The notes beneath the pieces are model-generated. The model searched no databases. It had not been told where the DNA came from and saw only the letters and a program-made list of their open reading frames with translations. A DNA stretch of 64,000 bases from Microbispora amethystogenes (lineage in GTDB: Bacteria > Actinomycetota > Actinomycetes > Streptosporangiales > Streptosporangiaceae), in assembly GCF_016863015.1 (NCBI RefSeq), contig NZ_BOOB01000017.1:186001-250000 (forward strand), given 5' to 3'. Positions 17,187 to 25,111 of this stretch are shown here, piece by piece. The position numbers and the translations under genes are program-made. Within the stretch, counting starts at the first letter, position 1. Each line of letters starts with the position of its first letter.

Positions 17187-17962
17187 CCGCCGTCCCCGGG
17201 GTCATCGTCCACCGCGACGCCGGGGTGCTGGCCCAGGCCGTGTCCGCCCGCCTCATCACGAGGCTGGTGGACACGCAGGCCGCCCGCGGCTCGGCGCACC
17301 TGGTGCTGACCGGCGGCACCGTCGGGATCGCGACGCTCGCGGCACTGGCGGCCACGGCCGCGCACGACGCGATCGACTGGCGGGCGCTCGACATCTGGTG
17401 GGGGGACGAGCGGTTCCTGCCGACCGGCCACCCGGAGCGCAACGAAACAGGCGCGCGTGAGGCGCTGCTCGACCACGTCGACGTGGACCCGGAGCGGGTG
17501 CACGTCATGCCCGGCCCCGACTCCGGGATGACCGCCGAGGAGGCGGCCGACGCGTACGCGGTGGAGCTCGCCAAGGCGGCCAGGCCGGAGGACCACGGGC
17601 CGGTGCCGTCGTTCGACGTGCTGCTGCTGGGCATGGGCCCGGACGGCCACGTCGCCTCGCTGTTCCCGGACAAGCCCGCGGTGTACGAGGAGGAGCGCCC
17701 GGTGGTGGCCGTGCACGGCTCCCCCAAGCCTCCCCCGACCCGGCTGTCGCTGACGTTTCCCGCGCTCAGGGCCGCCAGGGAGACCTGGGTCGTGGTGGCC
17801 GGCGAGGACAAGGCGCAGGCCGTCCACCTCGCGCTGTCCGGCGCGGGGCCGTTCCAGGTGCCGGCGGCCGGGGCGCGCGGGCGGCAGCGCACGCTGTTCC
17901 TGCTCGACCGCGCCGCCGCCGCCAAGATCCCGCCCGGCCTCGGCCGGATCGCCTCACCCTGA
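17183..17962 (+). CDS. pgl: 6-phosphogluconolactonase
   Basis: Hydrolyses the lactone made by Zwf to 6-phosphogluconate. This is the DevB/NagB-fold type: V-L-T-G-G-T-V-G near the N-terminus, W-W-G-D-E-R-F-L-P followed by E-R-N-E-T, and the G-M-G-P-D-G-H-V-A-S-L-F-P signature at about residues 150-163. 259 aa, normal. GTG 17183 overlaps opcA by GTGA, the third tight junction in the operon. The operon holds no 6-phosphogluconate dehydrogenase. A strong hairpin follows 11 nt after the stop. Confidence 0.94.
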   Translation: MTAVPGVIVHRDAGVLAQAVSARLITRLVDTQAARGSAHLVLTGGTVGIATLAALAATAAHDAIDWRALDIWWGDERFLPTGHPERNETGAREALLDHVDVDPERVHVMPGPDSGMTAEEAADAYAVELAKAARPEDHGPVPSFDVLLLGMGPDGHVASLFPDKPAVYEEERPVVAVHGSPKPPPTRLSLTFPALRAARETWVVVAGEDKAQAVHLALSGAGPFQVPAAGARGRQRTLFLLDRAAAAKIPPGLGRIASP

Positions 17963-17972
17963 ATCCTGGTCC

Positions 17973-18026
17973 GCGAAAGAAGCGGCCGGGCCGGGCATCA
18001 CGCCCCGCCCGGCCGCTTCGTTTCGC
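17973..18026 (+). terminator. terminator of the tkt-pgl operon
   Basis: Left arm GAAGCGGCCGGGC (17979-17991) pairs perfectly with 18007-18019. Beyond one extra G the pairing resumes through GCGAAA and TTTCGC to 17973 and 18026. The stem is followed by few T residues. It begins 11 nt after the pgl stop. Confidence 0.85.
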
Positions 18027-18169
18027 GATCCCCCACAAGCCAAGACTCGCTGAGCCGCCTCGCGGGATGTTCCTGACCGCCACCTCGATTGGTAATCTCA
18101 CGGGGTGGCAGGGTTCGGTGAGGTCGGCGCGACGGGCTCGTCCGCCCTGCGTGACGGCGACACACGGCG

Positions 18170-19420
18170 ATGACCGCTCCCAGCCCACAGGGTCCGCACG
18201 GCTCGCAGGGTCCGCCGACACCGAGGGGCGGCCGGACCCAGGAGGAGATCCGCCGGAGCAACCTCGGCGCCCTGCTGCGGCACGTCCACCTGAACGGCCC
18301 GGTCTCCCGCTCCGCGCTCGCCGGCCGGATGGGCCTGAACCGCAGCACGATCATGGCGCTGACCGCCGAGCTCACCGCCGCGGGCCTGGTCCGCGAGGAG
18401 CTTCCCGCCGACACCCGCCGGGCGGGCCGGCCGTCGCTGGTGGTGCGGCCCGAGTCGGGCCGGGTGTACGTCCTGGCCTTCGACGTCCGGGTGGACCGGC
18501 TGGTCGCCGCCAGGGTGGGGCTCGGCGGGGTCATCCTCGACCGCAGGGAGGCGGTCAGGCGGCGGCGGGCCGACGCCGACCTCGACGACGTGGTCGGCGT
18601 GCTGGCGGAGTTCGGCCGGGAACTGCGCCGCGAGGCCGATCCTGGCTCGGTGTGCGCCGGTGTCGGCGCGGCCTACTGCGGCATGATCCGGCCTGCCGAC
18701 GGGACGGTCCGGTACGGGCCCTACATGGGCTGGGTCGACCAGGCGTTCGGCGACGAGCTCGCGGCCGGGCTCGGGCTGCCGGTCTCGGTGGGCAACGAGG
18801 CCCACCTGGGCGCGCTGGCCGAGCACGAGCGCGGGGCCGGCGTCGGCTTCGACAACCTCGTCTACCTGCACGGCGACGTCGGGGTGGGCGGCGGGATCAT
18901 CGTCGGCGGCAGGCTGCTCGGCGGTGACGGCGGCTACGGCTGCGAGCTCGGGCACATGGTGATCAATCCGTACGACGGGCGGCCCTGCATGTGCGGCTCG
19001 CGCGGCTGCCTGGAGGCGGAGGTCGGCGAGCACGCCCTGATCGACGCCGCCGGCCGGTCCGGCGAGCTCACCGGCCGCGAGGGAGTGCGCGCCGTGGTTG
19101 CGGCGGCCGGGCGCGGCGACGAGGCGGCCGCGGAGGCGCTGAGAAAGATCGGCGACTGGCTGGGCATCGGGGTGGCCAACCTGATCAACCTCTTCAACCC
19201 CGGCCTGGTGATCTTCGGTGGCATGCTCAGGGACGTCTACCCCGGCTCGGCCGAGCACGTCCGCCGCCGGGTGGAGGCCAACGTGCTGCTCATCTCGCGC
19301 GAGCGGGTGCGGCTGCGCGTCTCGGCCCTCGGGGACGACGCGACGCTCATCGGCGCCGCCGAGCTGGCGTTCTCCTCCCTCATGACCAGTCCGCTGGAGG
19401 CGCTCGCCCACATGCGATGA
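18170..19420 (+). CDS. ROK-family transcriptional regulator (NagC/XylR type)
   Basis: 416 aa: an N-terminal winged helix (R-R-S-N-L-G-A-L-L-R through N-R-S-T-I-M-A-L-T, about residues 25-80) fused to a ROK sugar-kinase-like domain. The structural zinc motif CMCGSRGCLE and the E-L-G-H-M motif are intact, so the fold and sugar pocket are kept. Kinase residues are not: the phosphate-binding D-x-G-G-T is replaced by F-D-V-R-V-D-R, and the catalytic N-D is N-E (V-G-N-E-A-H-L). It is therefore expected to sense a sugar or sugar derivative without phosphorylating it. The neighbours are the pentose-phosphate operon and a coiled-coil gene; the regulated genes are not evident. Confidence 0.9.
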   Translation: MTAPSPQGPHGSQGPPTPRGGRTQEEIRRSNLGALLRHVHLNGPVSRSALAGRMGLNRSTIMALTAELTAAGLVREELPADTRRAGRPSLVVRPESGRVYVLAFDVRVDRLVAARVGLGGVILDRREAVRRRRADADLDDVVGVLAEFGRELRREADPGSVCAGVGAAYCGMIRPADGTVRYGPYMGWVDQAFGDELAAGLGLPVSVGNEAHLGALAEHERGAGVGFDNLVYLHGDVGVGGGIIVGGRLLGGDGGYGCELGHMVINPYDGRPCMCGSRGCLEAEVGEHALIDAAGRSGELTGREGVRAVVAAAGRGDEAAAEALRKIGDWLGIGVANLINLFNPGLVIFGGMLRDVYPGSAEHVRRRVEANVLLISRERVRLRVSALGDDATLIGAAELAFSSLMTSPLEALAHMR

Positions 19421-19437
19421 CGCCGGGCCGGGTAGTC

Positions 19438-20301
19438 TCAGTCCTCGGCGGACCGTGCGGAGTCGAGGGCATCGCGTGCCTCGTCGGCGCGGAGGCGGGC
19501 CGAGCGGGCGGCGCGTTCCGCGCCCGTCTCCTCGCGCCGGGCGACGTCGAGCCGGTGGGAGGCGGCATTAAGCTTGTCCTTCGCCTTGGCGAGCCTGGCC
19601 GTCAGCGTCTCCACCTTCTCCACGCGCCGCACGTGCTCGCGTACGGCGTCGGCGCGCTCGGCCGCCCAGCCGGCGCGGCTCCGCTCCGCCTCGGCCGCCG
19701 CCTTCTCGGCCTCGGCGAGCGCGCGTCCGAGGTCTTCGACCCGTCGCTCGCGTTCCGCCTTCGCGCGCCGCCCTTCCGCCTCCCGGCTCTCACCCGCGCG
19801 GCCGGCCTTCCCGGCTGGGCGTACGACGGGGGCCGGGGTGAAGCCGCTGTAGCTGAGGGGGCGGGTCAGCCTGCCCCGGCGCACCTGCTCGGCCGCGTCC
19901 TCGTCCACCACGGCGGCGTCGAGGGTCTGTTCGATCTCCAGGTCGGCCCCCGAAGCCAGCGGATGCCCGGCTGCCTCGGCGTTCTCCCGTACGGACCGGA
20001 CGGCGCGGGCGACGAGCCGGGTGCGTTCGCGGCCGGCCTCCGCGAGCGCCTCGGCGTCCTGGGCGCGCCACGCCTCGCGCAGCCGTCGTCCGAGGTCGAG
20101 CAGCGGTTCGAGCAGCCCCTCCCGCCGGGCGGCCTGGTTGACCGCCCAGGCGACGACGGCCGGCCTGCGCAGCGCCTTGATCTGCTTGGCCAGCGCGGCG
20201 TCACCGGCGGCCCTCGTCTCCTTCGCCAGGGCGTCCCGGGCCGTGGTGAACTCCTCGGGCACCATGCCGTAGAGCCGGTCCGCCGCCTCGTCGAGGTCCA
20301 C
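19438..20301 (-). CDS. conserved actinobacterial coiled-coil protein of unknown function
   Basis: 287 aa, cytoplasmic. The N-terminal 130 residues carry a conserved actinobacterial pattern (L-Y-G-M-V-P-E-E-F-T-T-A-R-D, A-L-R-R-P-A-V-V-A-W-A-V-N-Q), and the second half is a long Ala/Glu/Arg-rich heptad region with clear coiled-coil character (about residues 175-285). I know homologues only as hypothetical proteins. There is no signal peptide, membrane helix or catalytic motif. It converges on the ROK gene with a 17-bp gap and lies downstream of the CBM2-lactonase gene on the same strand, but a hairpin separates the two. Confidence 0.8.
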   Translation of the reverse strand: MDLDEAADRLYGMVPEEFTTARDALAKETRAAGDAALAKQIKALRRPAVVAWAVNQAARREGLLEPLLDLGRRLREAWRAQDAEALAEAGRERTRLVARAVRSVRENAEAAGHPLASGADLEIEQTLDAAVVDEDAAEQVRRGRLTRPLSYSGFTPAPVVRPAGKAGRAGESREAEGRRAKAERERRVEDLGRALAEAEKAAAEAERSRAGWAAERADAVREHVRRVEKVETLTARLAKAKDKLNAASHRLDVARREETGAERAARSARLRADEARDALDSARSAED

Positions 20302-20351
20302 AGACCACCTCTACCTCAGTTCCCCCCGGCGTTCAAAGGTGTCGACCTCCA

Positions 20352-20393
20352 GTGTGAGGCGTCCGTCCGGTCGACGGGACGGACGCCTCGCAC
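20352..20393 (-). terminator. hairpin after the CBM2-lactonase gene
   Basis: GAGGCGTCCGTCC (20356-20368) pairs perfectly with 20377-20389 around an 8-nt loop, and after one mismatch the stem continues to 20352 and 20393. It lies 8-50 nt past the stop of the minus-strand lactonase gene. Confidence 0.8.
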
Positions 20394-20400
20394 GCGACCG

Positions 20401-21924
20401 TCAGTACGGCCAGCCGGGGACGTTCAGCCGGACGCGGTAGAGGCCGAAGTTGCCGGTGTTCCCGCCTCGGGAGGGCGTGCCCGAGGTGATGTACAGCGTC
20501 TGGCCGTCGGGGCCGCCGAAGGCGAGGTTGGTGGTGTTCTGCCCGGCGGAGATGGTGCCGATCTGCACGCCGGAGGGCGCGTACACGTGGACCTTCCCGT
20601 CGTTGAAGGAGGCCTGGTAGAGGTTGCCGGCGCAGTCGATGGTCACGCCGTCCGAACCGTTCAGGGACGCGAAGTCGGAGCGGGCGCCGACGCTGCCGTC
20701 GGAGTTGACGGGCCACTTGTAGATCCGGCCCGTGCCGTTGCCGCCGACGTAGAGCGTCTTGCCGTCAGGGGAGAGCGCGATGCCGTTCGGCTCCCGGATG
20801 GTGTCGTCGATCAGCGAGACGACGTTGTTCTTGACCCGGAACACGCCGGTGCGGCCGGACATCTGGTCGGCCCGGTTGGCGCGCTGGAAGTCGGGGTCGG
20901 TGAAGTAGACGGTGCCGTCCGCGCCGACGGTGAGGTCGTTGGGCGAGTTGAAGGCGCGGCCCTGGTAGTTGGAGGCGACCACACCGCGGGTCCGGTCGGG
21001 CAGGTGGAAGGAGGAGACGCTGCGCTGGTCGTGCGTCGCGGCCAGCAGGGTGCCGCCGTCCCGGGTGAGGGCGAGGCCGTTGCTGCCGGAGCCGGAGATG
21101 AAGGTCTGGAAGGTGTTCGGCTCGGTGAACCGCAGCACGTCCGAGGGCTGGACGTTCTCCGACCCGGTGCCGTCGCGCATGAGCGACAGCAGCAGGGTCT
21201 GGGTGGCGGAGTCCCAGACCGGGCCCTCCAGGAAGTTGAACCCGTCCCGGATCTTGGTGGCGGTCACCGACGACGACGGCAGCGGGTTGGGGTAGCTCGC
21301 GCCCGGCGTGCACGGTCCGACGCCGGGGCGCGGCGTGCCCGACGTGGGGGTGACGGTCGGCGTCGGGGTCGGTGAAGGCGAGACCGTGGGGGTGACCGAG
21401 GGCGTCGGCGTGGGGCTCGGCGACGGTGTCGGCGTAGGAGAGGGGGTGACCGTGGGGGTGACGGTGGGAGTGACCGAGGGCGTGGGGGTCGGGCTGAGGG
21501 TCACGGGCCCGCTGCACATGGCGCCGTTGAGCCAGAAGGTGGTGGGTATCGGGTTGGCGCCGGTGATGGTCGCCGTGAATCCCATGCCACTGGCCGTGCC
21601 GTTGGTGGGGATGGAGCCGTTGTAGGACAGGCTGGTGGCGCTCACACGCGTGCCGGACTGCGTCCAGGTGGCGTTCCAGCCGGACGCGATCTTCTGCCCG
21701 GAGTCGGGGAAGTCGAACTCCAGCTTCCAGCTGCTGACCGGGTCACCGAGGTTGGTGATGGCCACGTCGCCCTGGAAGCCGCCGCCCCACTGGTTGGTGA
21801 TCTTGTAGGTCACCTTGCATCCCGCGGCGGCCGCGGCCGGCATTGTCACCGTCGCGACTCCACCGGCGGCGACCAACGCGGCGGCGAGCCCCGTGGCCGC
21901 GGCGGTGGCGAGACTTCGTCTCAT
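20401..21924 (-). CDS. secreted CBM2 - SMP-30/gluconolactonase-like protein
   Basis: 507 aa. Signal peptide M-R-R-S-L...P-A-A-A-A-A, cut at about residue 34; CBM2 at about 35-140 (G-C-K-V-T-Y to W-L-N-G-A-M-C), bounded by two cysteines; then about 70 residues of Thr/Pro/Ser repeats; then a six-bladed SMP-30/gluconolactonase/LRE domain. Likely metal ligands are Glu of F-L-E-G-P-V-W, Asn of N-S-P-N-D-L, Asn of E-P-N-G-I-A and Asp of G-S-D-G-V-T-I-D. The family hydrolyses lactones with a divalent metal. Tethered to cellulose outside the cell, a natural substrate would be aldonolactones released by C1-oxidising enzymes such as the LPMO at 4049-5152; that link is inference. AAAGGA precedes the ATG. 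Confidence 0.88.
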   Translation of the reverse strand: MRRSLATAAATGLAAALVAAGGVATVTMPAAAAAGCKVTYKITNQWGGGFQGDVAITNLGDPVSSWKLEFDFPDSGQKIASGWNATWTQSGTRVSATSLSYNGSIPTNGTASGMGFTATITGANPIPTTFWLNGAMCSGPVTLSPTPTPSVTPTVTPTVTPSPTPTPSPSPTPTPSVTPTVSPSPTPTPTVTPTSGTPRPGVGPCTPGASYPNPLPSSSVTATKIRDGFNFLEGPVWDSATQTLLLSLMRDGTGSENVQPSDVLRFTEPNTFQTFISGSGSNGLALTRDGGTLLAATHDQRSVSSFHLPDRTRGVVASNYQGRAFNSPNDLTVGADGTVYFTDPDFQRANRADQMSGRTGVFRVKNNVVSLIDDTIREPNGIALSPDGKTLYVGGNGTGRIYKWPVNSDGSVGARSDFASLNGSDGVTIDCAGNLYQASFNDGKVHVYAPSGVQIGTISAGQNTTNLAFGGPDGQTLYITSGTPSRGGNTGNFGLYRVRLNVPGWPY

Positions 21925-21934
21925 CTGGAAGTCC

Positions 21935-21988
21935 TTTCGGGAACGACGACGGGCGGTTGCCGCCGCGGGTCAGAGTGCCGTCCCGAAA
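21935..21988 (-). promoter_or_regulatory. inverted repeat overlapping the ribosome-binding site of the CBM2-lactonase gene
   Basis: On the minus strand TTTCGGGA (21988-21981) is repeated in inverse as TCCCGAAA (21942-21935). The second arm shares its AAA with the Shine-Dalgarno AAAGGA. The 38-nt loop is long, so the RNA hairpin is plausible but not strong. A TAATTT (minus strand 21991-21986) overlapping the first arm could be a -10 element. Confidence 0.35.
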
Positions 21989-22347
21989 TTAGGTCACTGA
22001 GCAGGCGGTCGCGATCGGCCGCCCGGTGCGGCGTTCGCCCTGTGAGACGCGGTGTCGTCGTCCGCGTCGCGCCGGCCGGTCACGCGCCACGCCGACGGCC
22101 GCCTCAGCCTGGGTGAACGCGGTCGCCGGCCCGTCCGGCGAGCCCGTCGCCGGCCCGAAGGAGCCCAGGCCACGGCGTTGAAACGTTCAGCCCGCGCCAA
22201 GCGCGCCGGGGCGTGCGCGGGCGCGACTCGAACGGCCCGCGTCGAGCGCGCGGTGGCGTGCGCAGGCGCGGGCCGGGTGGCCCGGCGCGGTTCCCGGAAG
22301 CGGCTGATCCACCTGATCCGCCGTACGCCCGGCGACGGCGGCGACCG
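21989..22347. other. intergenic region with no supportable gene
   Basis: About 360 bp between the divergent start of the CBM2-lactonase gene and the hairpin after the acetyltransferase gene. Open frames exist on both strands but are Arg/Ala/Gly-rich and resemble no protein. The stretch about 22195-22290 holds an imperfect direct duplication built on GCGTGCGCGGGCGCG and GCGTGCGCAGGCGCG. Confidence 0.5.
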
Positions 22348-22383
22348 TCCTGGTCCGGTGCCCTGAGCAACACCGGACCAGGA
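22348..22383 (-). terminator. terminator of the ACT-GNAT gene
   Basis: TCCTGGTCCGGTG (22348-22360) pairs perfectly with CACCGGACCAGGA (22371-22383) around a 10-nt loop. It lies 18 nt past the stop of the minus-strand acetyltransferase gene. Confidence 0.85.
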
Positions 22384-22401
22384 GGACCACCCGTGAAAGC
22401 G

Positions 22402-23466
22402 TCAGCTCGGGGATGCCGTCGCCATCACGCCCACGGCGATCCGCCCCTCCATCACACCGGGGTCCTCGGTGTGGGTGAGCGACGCGCCGAGGGAGCTCAG
22501 CAGTCTGCGCAGGCGCATGTTGTCGAACAGCAGGGTGACCCGCACCTCGGCGAAGCCGAGGTCCCGCGCCTGGGTGAGGAGCATGCGGGCGAGCGTGCCG
22601 CCGAGGCCCCGCCCCTGCCAGCGGTCCTCCACCAGCAGCGCGATCTCGGCGATGCCCGGGTCCGCGGTGAACAGCAGACTCGCGAGGGCCACCACCTGCC
22701 CGTCGTGACCGGCGACGAGCGACTGCCCGCGGGCCCGGTCGCACAGCCGGTCGAGCATGCGCGGCGGCAGGTTGGGGTTCGAGGTGAAGTAGCGGAACCG
22801 GCGCGTCTCGGGCGAGCAGCGTTCGTGCAGGTCGCGCAGCGCCTCGCGGTACAACGGGGTCAACGGCTTGACCTGCACCTCCGCGCCGTCGGCGAGCCGC
22901 ACCGGCCCCTCTGCCGCGGACGGCTCGGCCGGCGGCTGCGCCAGCCTCACCATCGCGGCGGCGCGGGCAGCCTCCGTCAGGGTGAACGGGAGCCCGGCGC
23001 GGCGCAGCCGGATCGACCGGCGCGGCGCCACGGGCACCACCAGCAGCGTGGGGTCGGGAAGCTCCGGCGTCTCCCCCTCGTTCCGGTCGCCGGGGCGCGC
23101 CGCGGCCGCGCCGTACACCCAGCGGGCGTCGTCGGCGCGCAGCAGTTCGCCCAGGATCTCCGGCAGGCGCCAGGGCGCCGACCGCAGCCGGGCGGCGAGC
23201 AGCAGCGTACGGGTCGGCTCGTCGGTCAGTTCGTGCGCGGTGGCGGGGACGATCCGCACGCGCCGCCCACCGGCCGCCTCCAGCGCCTCACGCACGGCCT
23301 CGGGGGACGCCGGGATCTCCGTGACGAACTCGTCGACCGTGCCGTCCGTGTCGGGCTGCACCGAGAGGCCGAGTATGTTCCCGCCCTTGTCGGCCAGGGC
23401 GGCCGCCAGCGACGCCAGCCGTCCCGGCCGCTCGTCCACGGTGGTCCGGATCCGGAAGAACCCCAT
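22402..23466 (-). CDS. ACT domain - GNAT acetyltransferase (amino-acid-regulated protein acetyltransferase type)
   Basis: 354 aa. The N-terminal ACT domain (F-F-R-I-R-T-T-V-D-E-R-P-G-R-L-A-S-L, G-G-N-I-L-G-L-S-V, about residues 1-75) is an amino-acid-binding regulatory fold. The C-terminal GNAT domain (about 190-345) carries the acetyl-CoA loop RWQGRGLGGTLA and S-P-E-T-R-R-F-R-Y-F. ACT-GNAT fusions in actinobacteria are known as protein lysine acetyltransferases switched by amino acids; the particular effector cannot be read. ATG 23466 is preferred to GTG 23475 because GGAGG lies 10 nt before it. It is divergent from an FAD amine/amino-acid oxidase gene, a fitting context. Confidence 0.88.
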   Translation of the reverse strand: MGFFRIRTTVDERPGRLASLAAALADKGGNILGLSVQPDTDGTVDEFVTEIPASPEAVREALEAAGGRRVRIVPATAHELTDEPTRTLLLAARLRSAPWRLPEILGELLRADDARWVYGAAAARPGDRNEGETPELPDPTLLVVPVAPRRSIRLRRAGLPFTLTEAARAAAMVRLAQPPAEPSAAEGPVRLADGAEVQVKPLTPLYREALRDLHERCSPETRRFRYFTSNPNLPPRMLDRLCDRARGQSLVAGHDGQVVALASLLFTADPGIAEIALLVEDRWQGRGLGGTLARMLLTQARDLGFAEVRVTLLFDNMRLRRLLSSLGASLTHTEDPGVMEGRIAVGVMATASPS

Positions 23467-23616
23467 CGGTGCCACTCCCTCCGTTGCGCTGACCCTCAGC
23501 CTGCCGGAGCGCTGTTACACGCTTGCTACACGGCGGTGAGCCGAGCGTTTCCGTTCGGTACGGCACGTTACGACCATGGTTATCCGCACGACTCCTCCCC
23601 ATTCGCCACGACATCC

Positions 23617-23632
23617 GTCGCCGAATGGCGAC
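23617..23632. promoter_or_regulatory. palindrome in the divergent ACT-GNAT / oxidoreductase intergenic region
   Basis: GTCGCC-GAAT-GGCGAC, 6-bp arms. A second overlapping inverted pair, CCATTCG and CGAATGG, encloses it on the left. It lies about 30 bp before the oxidoreductase start, a typical operator position. The regulator is unknown. Confidence 0.35.
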
Positions 23633-23661
23633 AACAGAACGGATATAGCAGGATGTGTCGC

Positions 23662-25059
23662 ATGAGCGCTCCCCTGTCTCCTGGCTTCGTCAACGGTGAG
23701 GTGTCCTTCTGGTACCGGTCGTCCGGGGTCCCGGCGCCCGGCCAGCGCCTCGACGGCGACACGCGGGCCGACGTGGCCGTGGTCGGCGCCGGCTACACCG
23801 GCCTGTGGACCGCCTACTACCTGAAGAAGGCCGATCCCTCACTGCGGGTCGTCGTGCTGGAGAAGGAGTTCGCCGGCTTCGGGGCCTCGGGACGCAACGG
23901 AGGCTGGCTGACCGGAGCGCTGGCCGGCTCTCCCGAGCGCTACGCGAAGACCCACGGCGCGGACGGCGCCCGGCGGCTGCAGCGCGCGATGTTCGAGTCG
24001 ATCGACGAGGTGATCCGGGTCGCCGCCGAGGAGGGCATCGACGCCGACATCGTCAAGGGCGGCCTGCTCACCGTCGCGCGGGGCACGGCGCAGGCGCTGC
24101 GGCTGCGCGAGGAACTGGCCGGCCAGCGCGAGTGGGGCTGGGGCCCCGAAGACGTCCGGCTGCTGTCCGGCGACGAGATGAACGACCGGCTCAGGGTCGC
24201 GGGCGCGGTCGCCGCGACCTGGACCCCCCACTGCGCCCGGATCCAGCCGGCCAAGCTCGCCCGCGGGCTGGCCGCGGCCGTACGGAACCTCGGCGTGGAC
24301 GTCTACGAGGGCACCCCGGTGACCTCGATCGCCCCCGGCCGGGCGGTCACGCCGTACGGCACGGTGCGGGCGGACCACGTGCTGCGCTGCACCGAGGGGT
24401 TCACCGCCGGCATCGACGGCCACCACCGCGACTGGCTGCCGATGAACAGCTCCCTGATCGTGACCGAGCCGCTGCCGCCGGAGGTCTGGGACGAGATCGG
24501 CTGGCGGGGCCGCGAACTGCTCGGCGACATGGCGCACTACTACATGTACGCCCAGCGGACCGCCGACGACCGCATCGCGTTCGGCGGCCGGGGCAGGCCG
24601 TACCTCTACGGATCGCGGATCGACGAGCGCGGGCACACCCACGCCGGGACCGTGGACGCCCTGTGGGACCTGCTGGTCGCGTTCTTCCCCGCCGTCGCGC
24701 GCTCGCGGGTGGCGCACGCCTGGTCAGGCGTGCTCGGCGTGCCGCGCGACTGGTGCTCGGCGGTCCACCTGGACCCGGCGACCGGCCTCGGCTGGGCCGG
24801 CGGTTACACGGGCCACGGCGTGACCACCACCAACCTCGCCGGGCGCACGCTGCGCGACCTCGTGCTGCGCCGCGACACCGGCCTCACCCGGATGCCGTGG
24901 GTGGACCGGCGGGTGCGCGCCTGGGAGCCCGAGCCGCTGCGCTGGCTCGGCGTCCACTCGATGTACCGTCTCTACCGGCTCGCCGACGCCCGCGAGAACA
25001 ACGGCATGACCAGGACGTCCGTGCTGGCCCGGATCGCCGACCGGATCACCGGCCACTGA
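23662..25059 (+). CDS. FAD-dependent oxidoreductase (DAO/PuuB-like amine or amino-acid oxidase)
   Basis: 465 aa. A Rossmann FAD site, V-A-V-V-G-A-G-Y-T-G-L-W-T-A-Y-Y, is followed by an E-K-E ribose-binding acid and the F-G-A-S-G-R-N-G-G-W motif typical of the DAO family, especially gamma-glutamylputrescine oxidase-like members. The C-terminal end G-Y-T-G-H-G-V-T-T-T-N-L-A-G is the second FAD contact. The substrate is a primary or secondary amine or an amino acid; which one cannot be told. Start ATG 23662 has AGGA at proper distance; ATG 23653 is an alternative. It is followed at 52 nt by a YtcJ-like amidohydrolase, probably in the same transcript. Confidence 0.88.
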   Translation: MSAPLSPGFVNGEVSFWYRSSGVPAPGQRLDGDTRADVAVVGAGYTGLWTAYYLKKADPSLRVVVLEKEFAGFGASGRNGGWLTGALAGSPERYAKTHGADGARRLQRAMFESIDEVIRVAAEEGIDADIVKGGLLTVARGTAQALRLREELAGQREWGWGPEDVRLLSGDEMNDRLRVAGAVAATWTPHCARIQPAKLARGLAAAVRNLGVDVYEGTPVTSIAPGRAVTPYGTVRADHVLRCTEGFTAGIDGHHRDWLPMNSSLIVTEPLPPEVWDEIGWRGRELLGDMAHYYMYAQRTADDRIAFGGRGRPYLYGSRIDERGHTHAGTVDALWDLLVAFFPAVARSRVAHAWSGVLGVPRDWCSAVHLDPATGLGWAGGYTGHGVTTTNLAGRTLRDLVLRRDTGLTRMPWVDRRVRAWEPEPLRWLGVHSMYRLYRLADARENNGMTRTSVLARIADRITGH

Positions 25060-25111
25060 CCGCGTCCCGCCCGGCTGTGCACCAGTCACCAGAAAGAAGG
25101 ACACGACACCC

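Noticed and set aside
22052-22373. Overlapping frames on both strands in the 22.0-22.4 kb gap
   Set aside because: Composition is Arg/Ala/Gly with internal repetition, there are no ribosome sites, no recognisable motifs, and both frames run into the terminator hairpin at 22348-22383.
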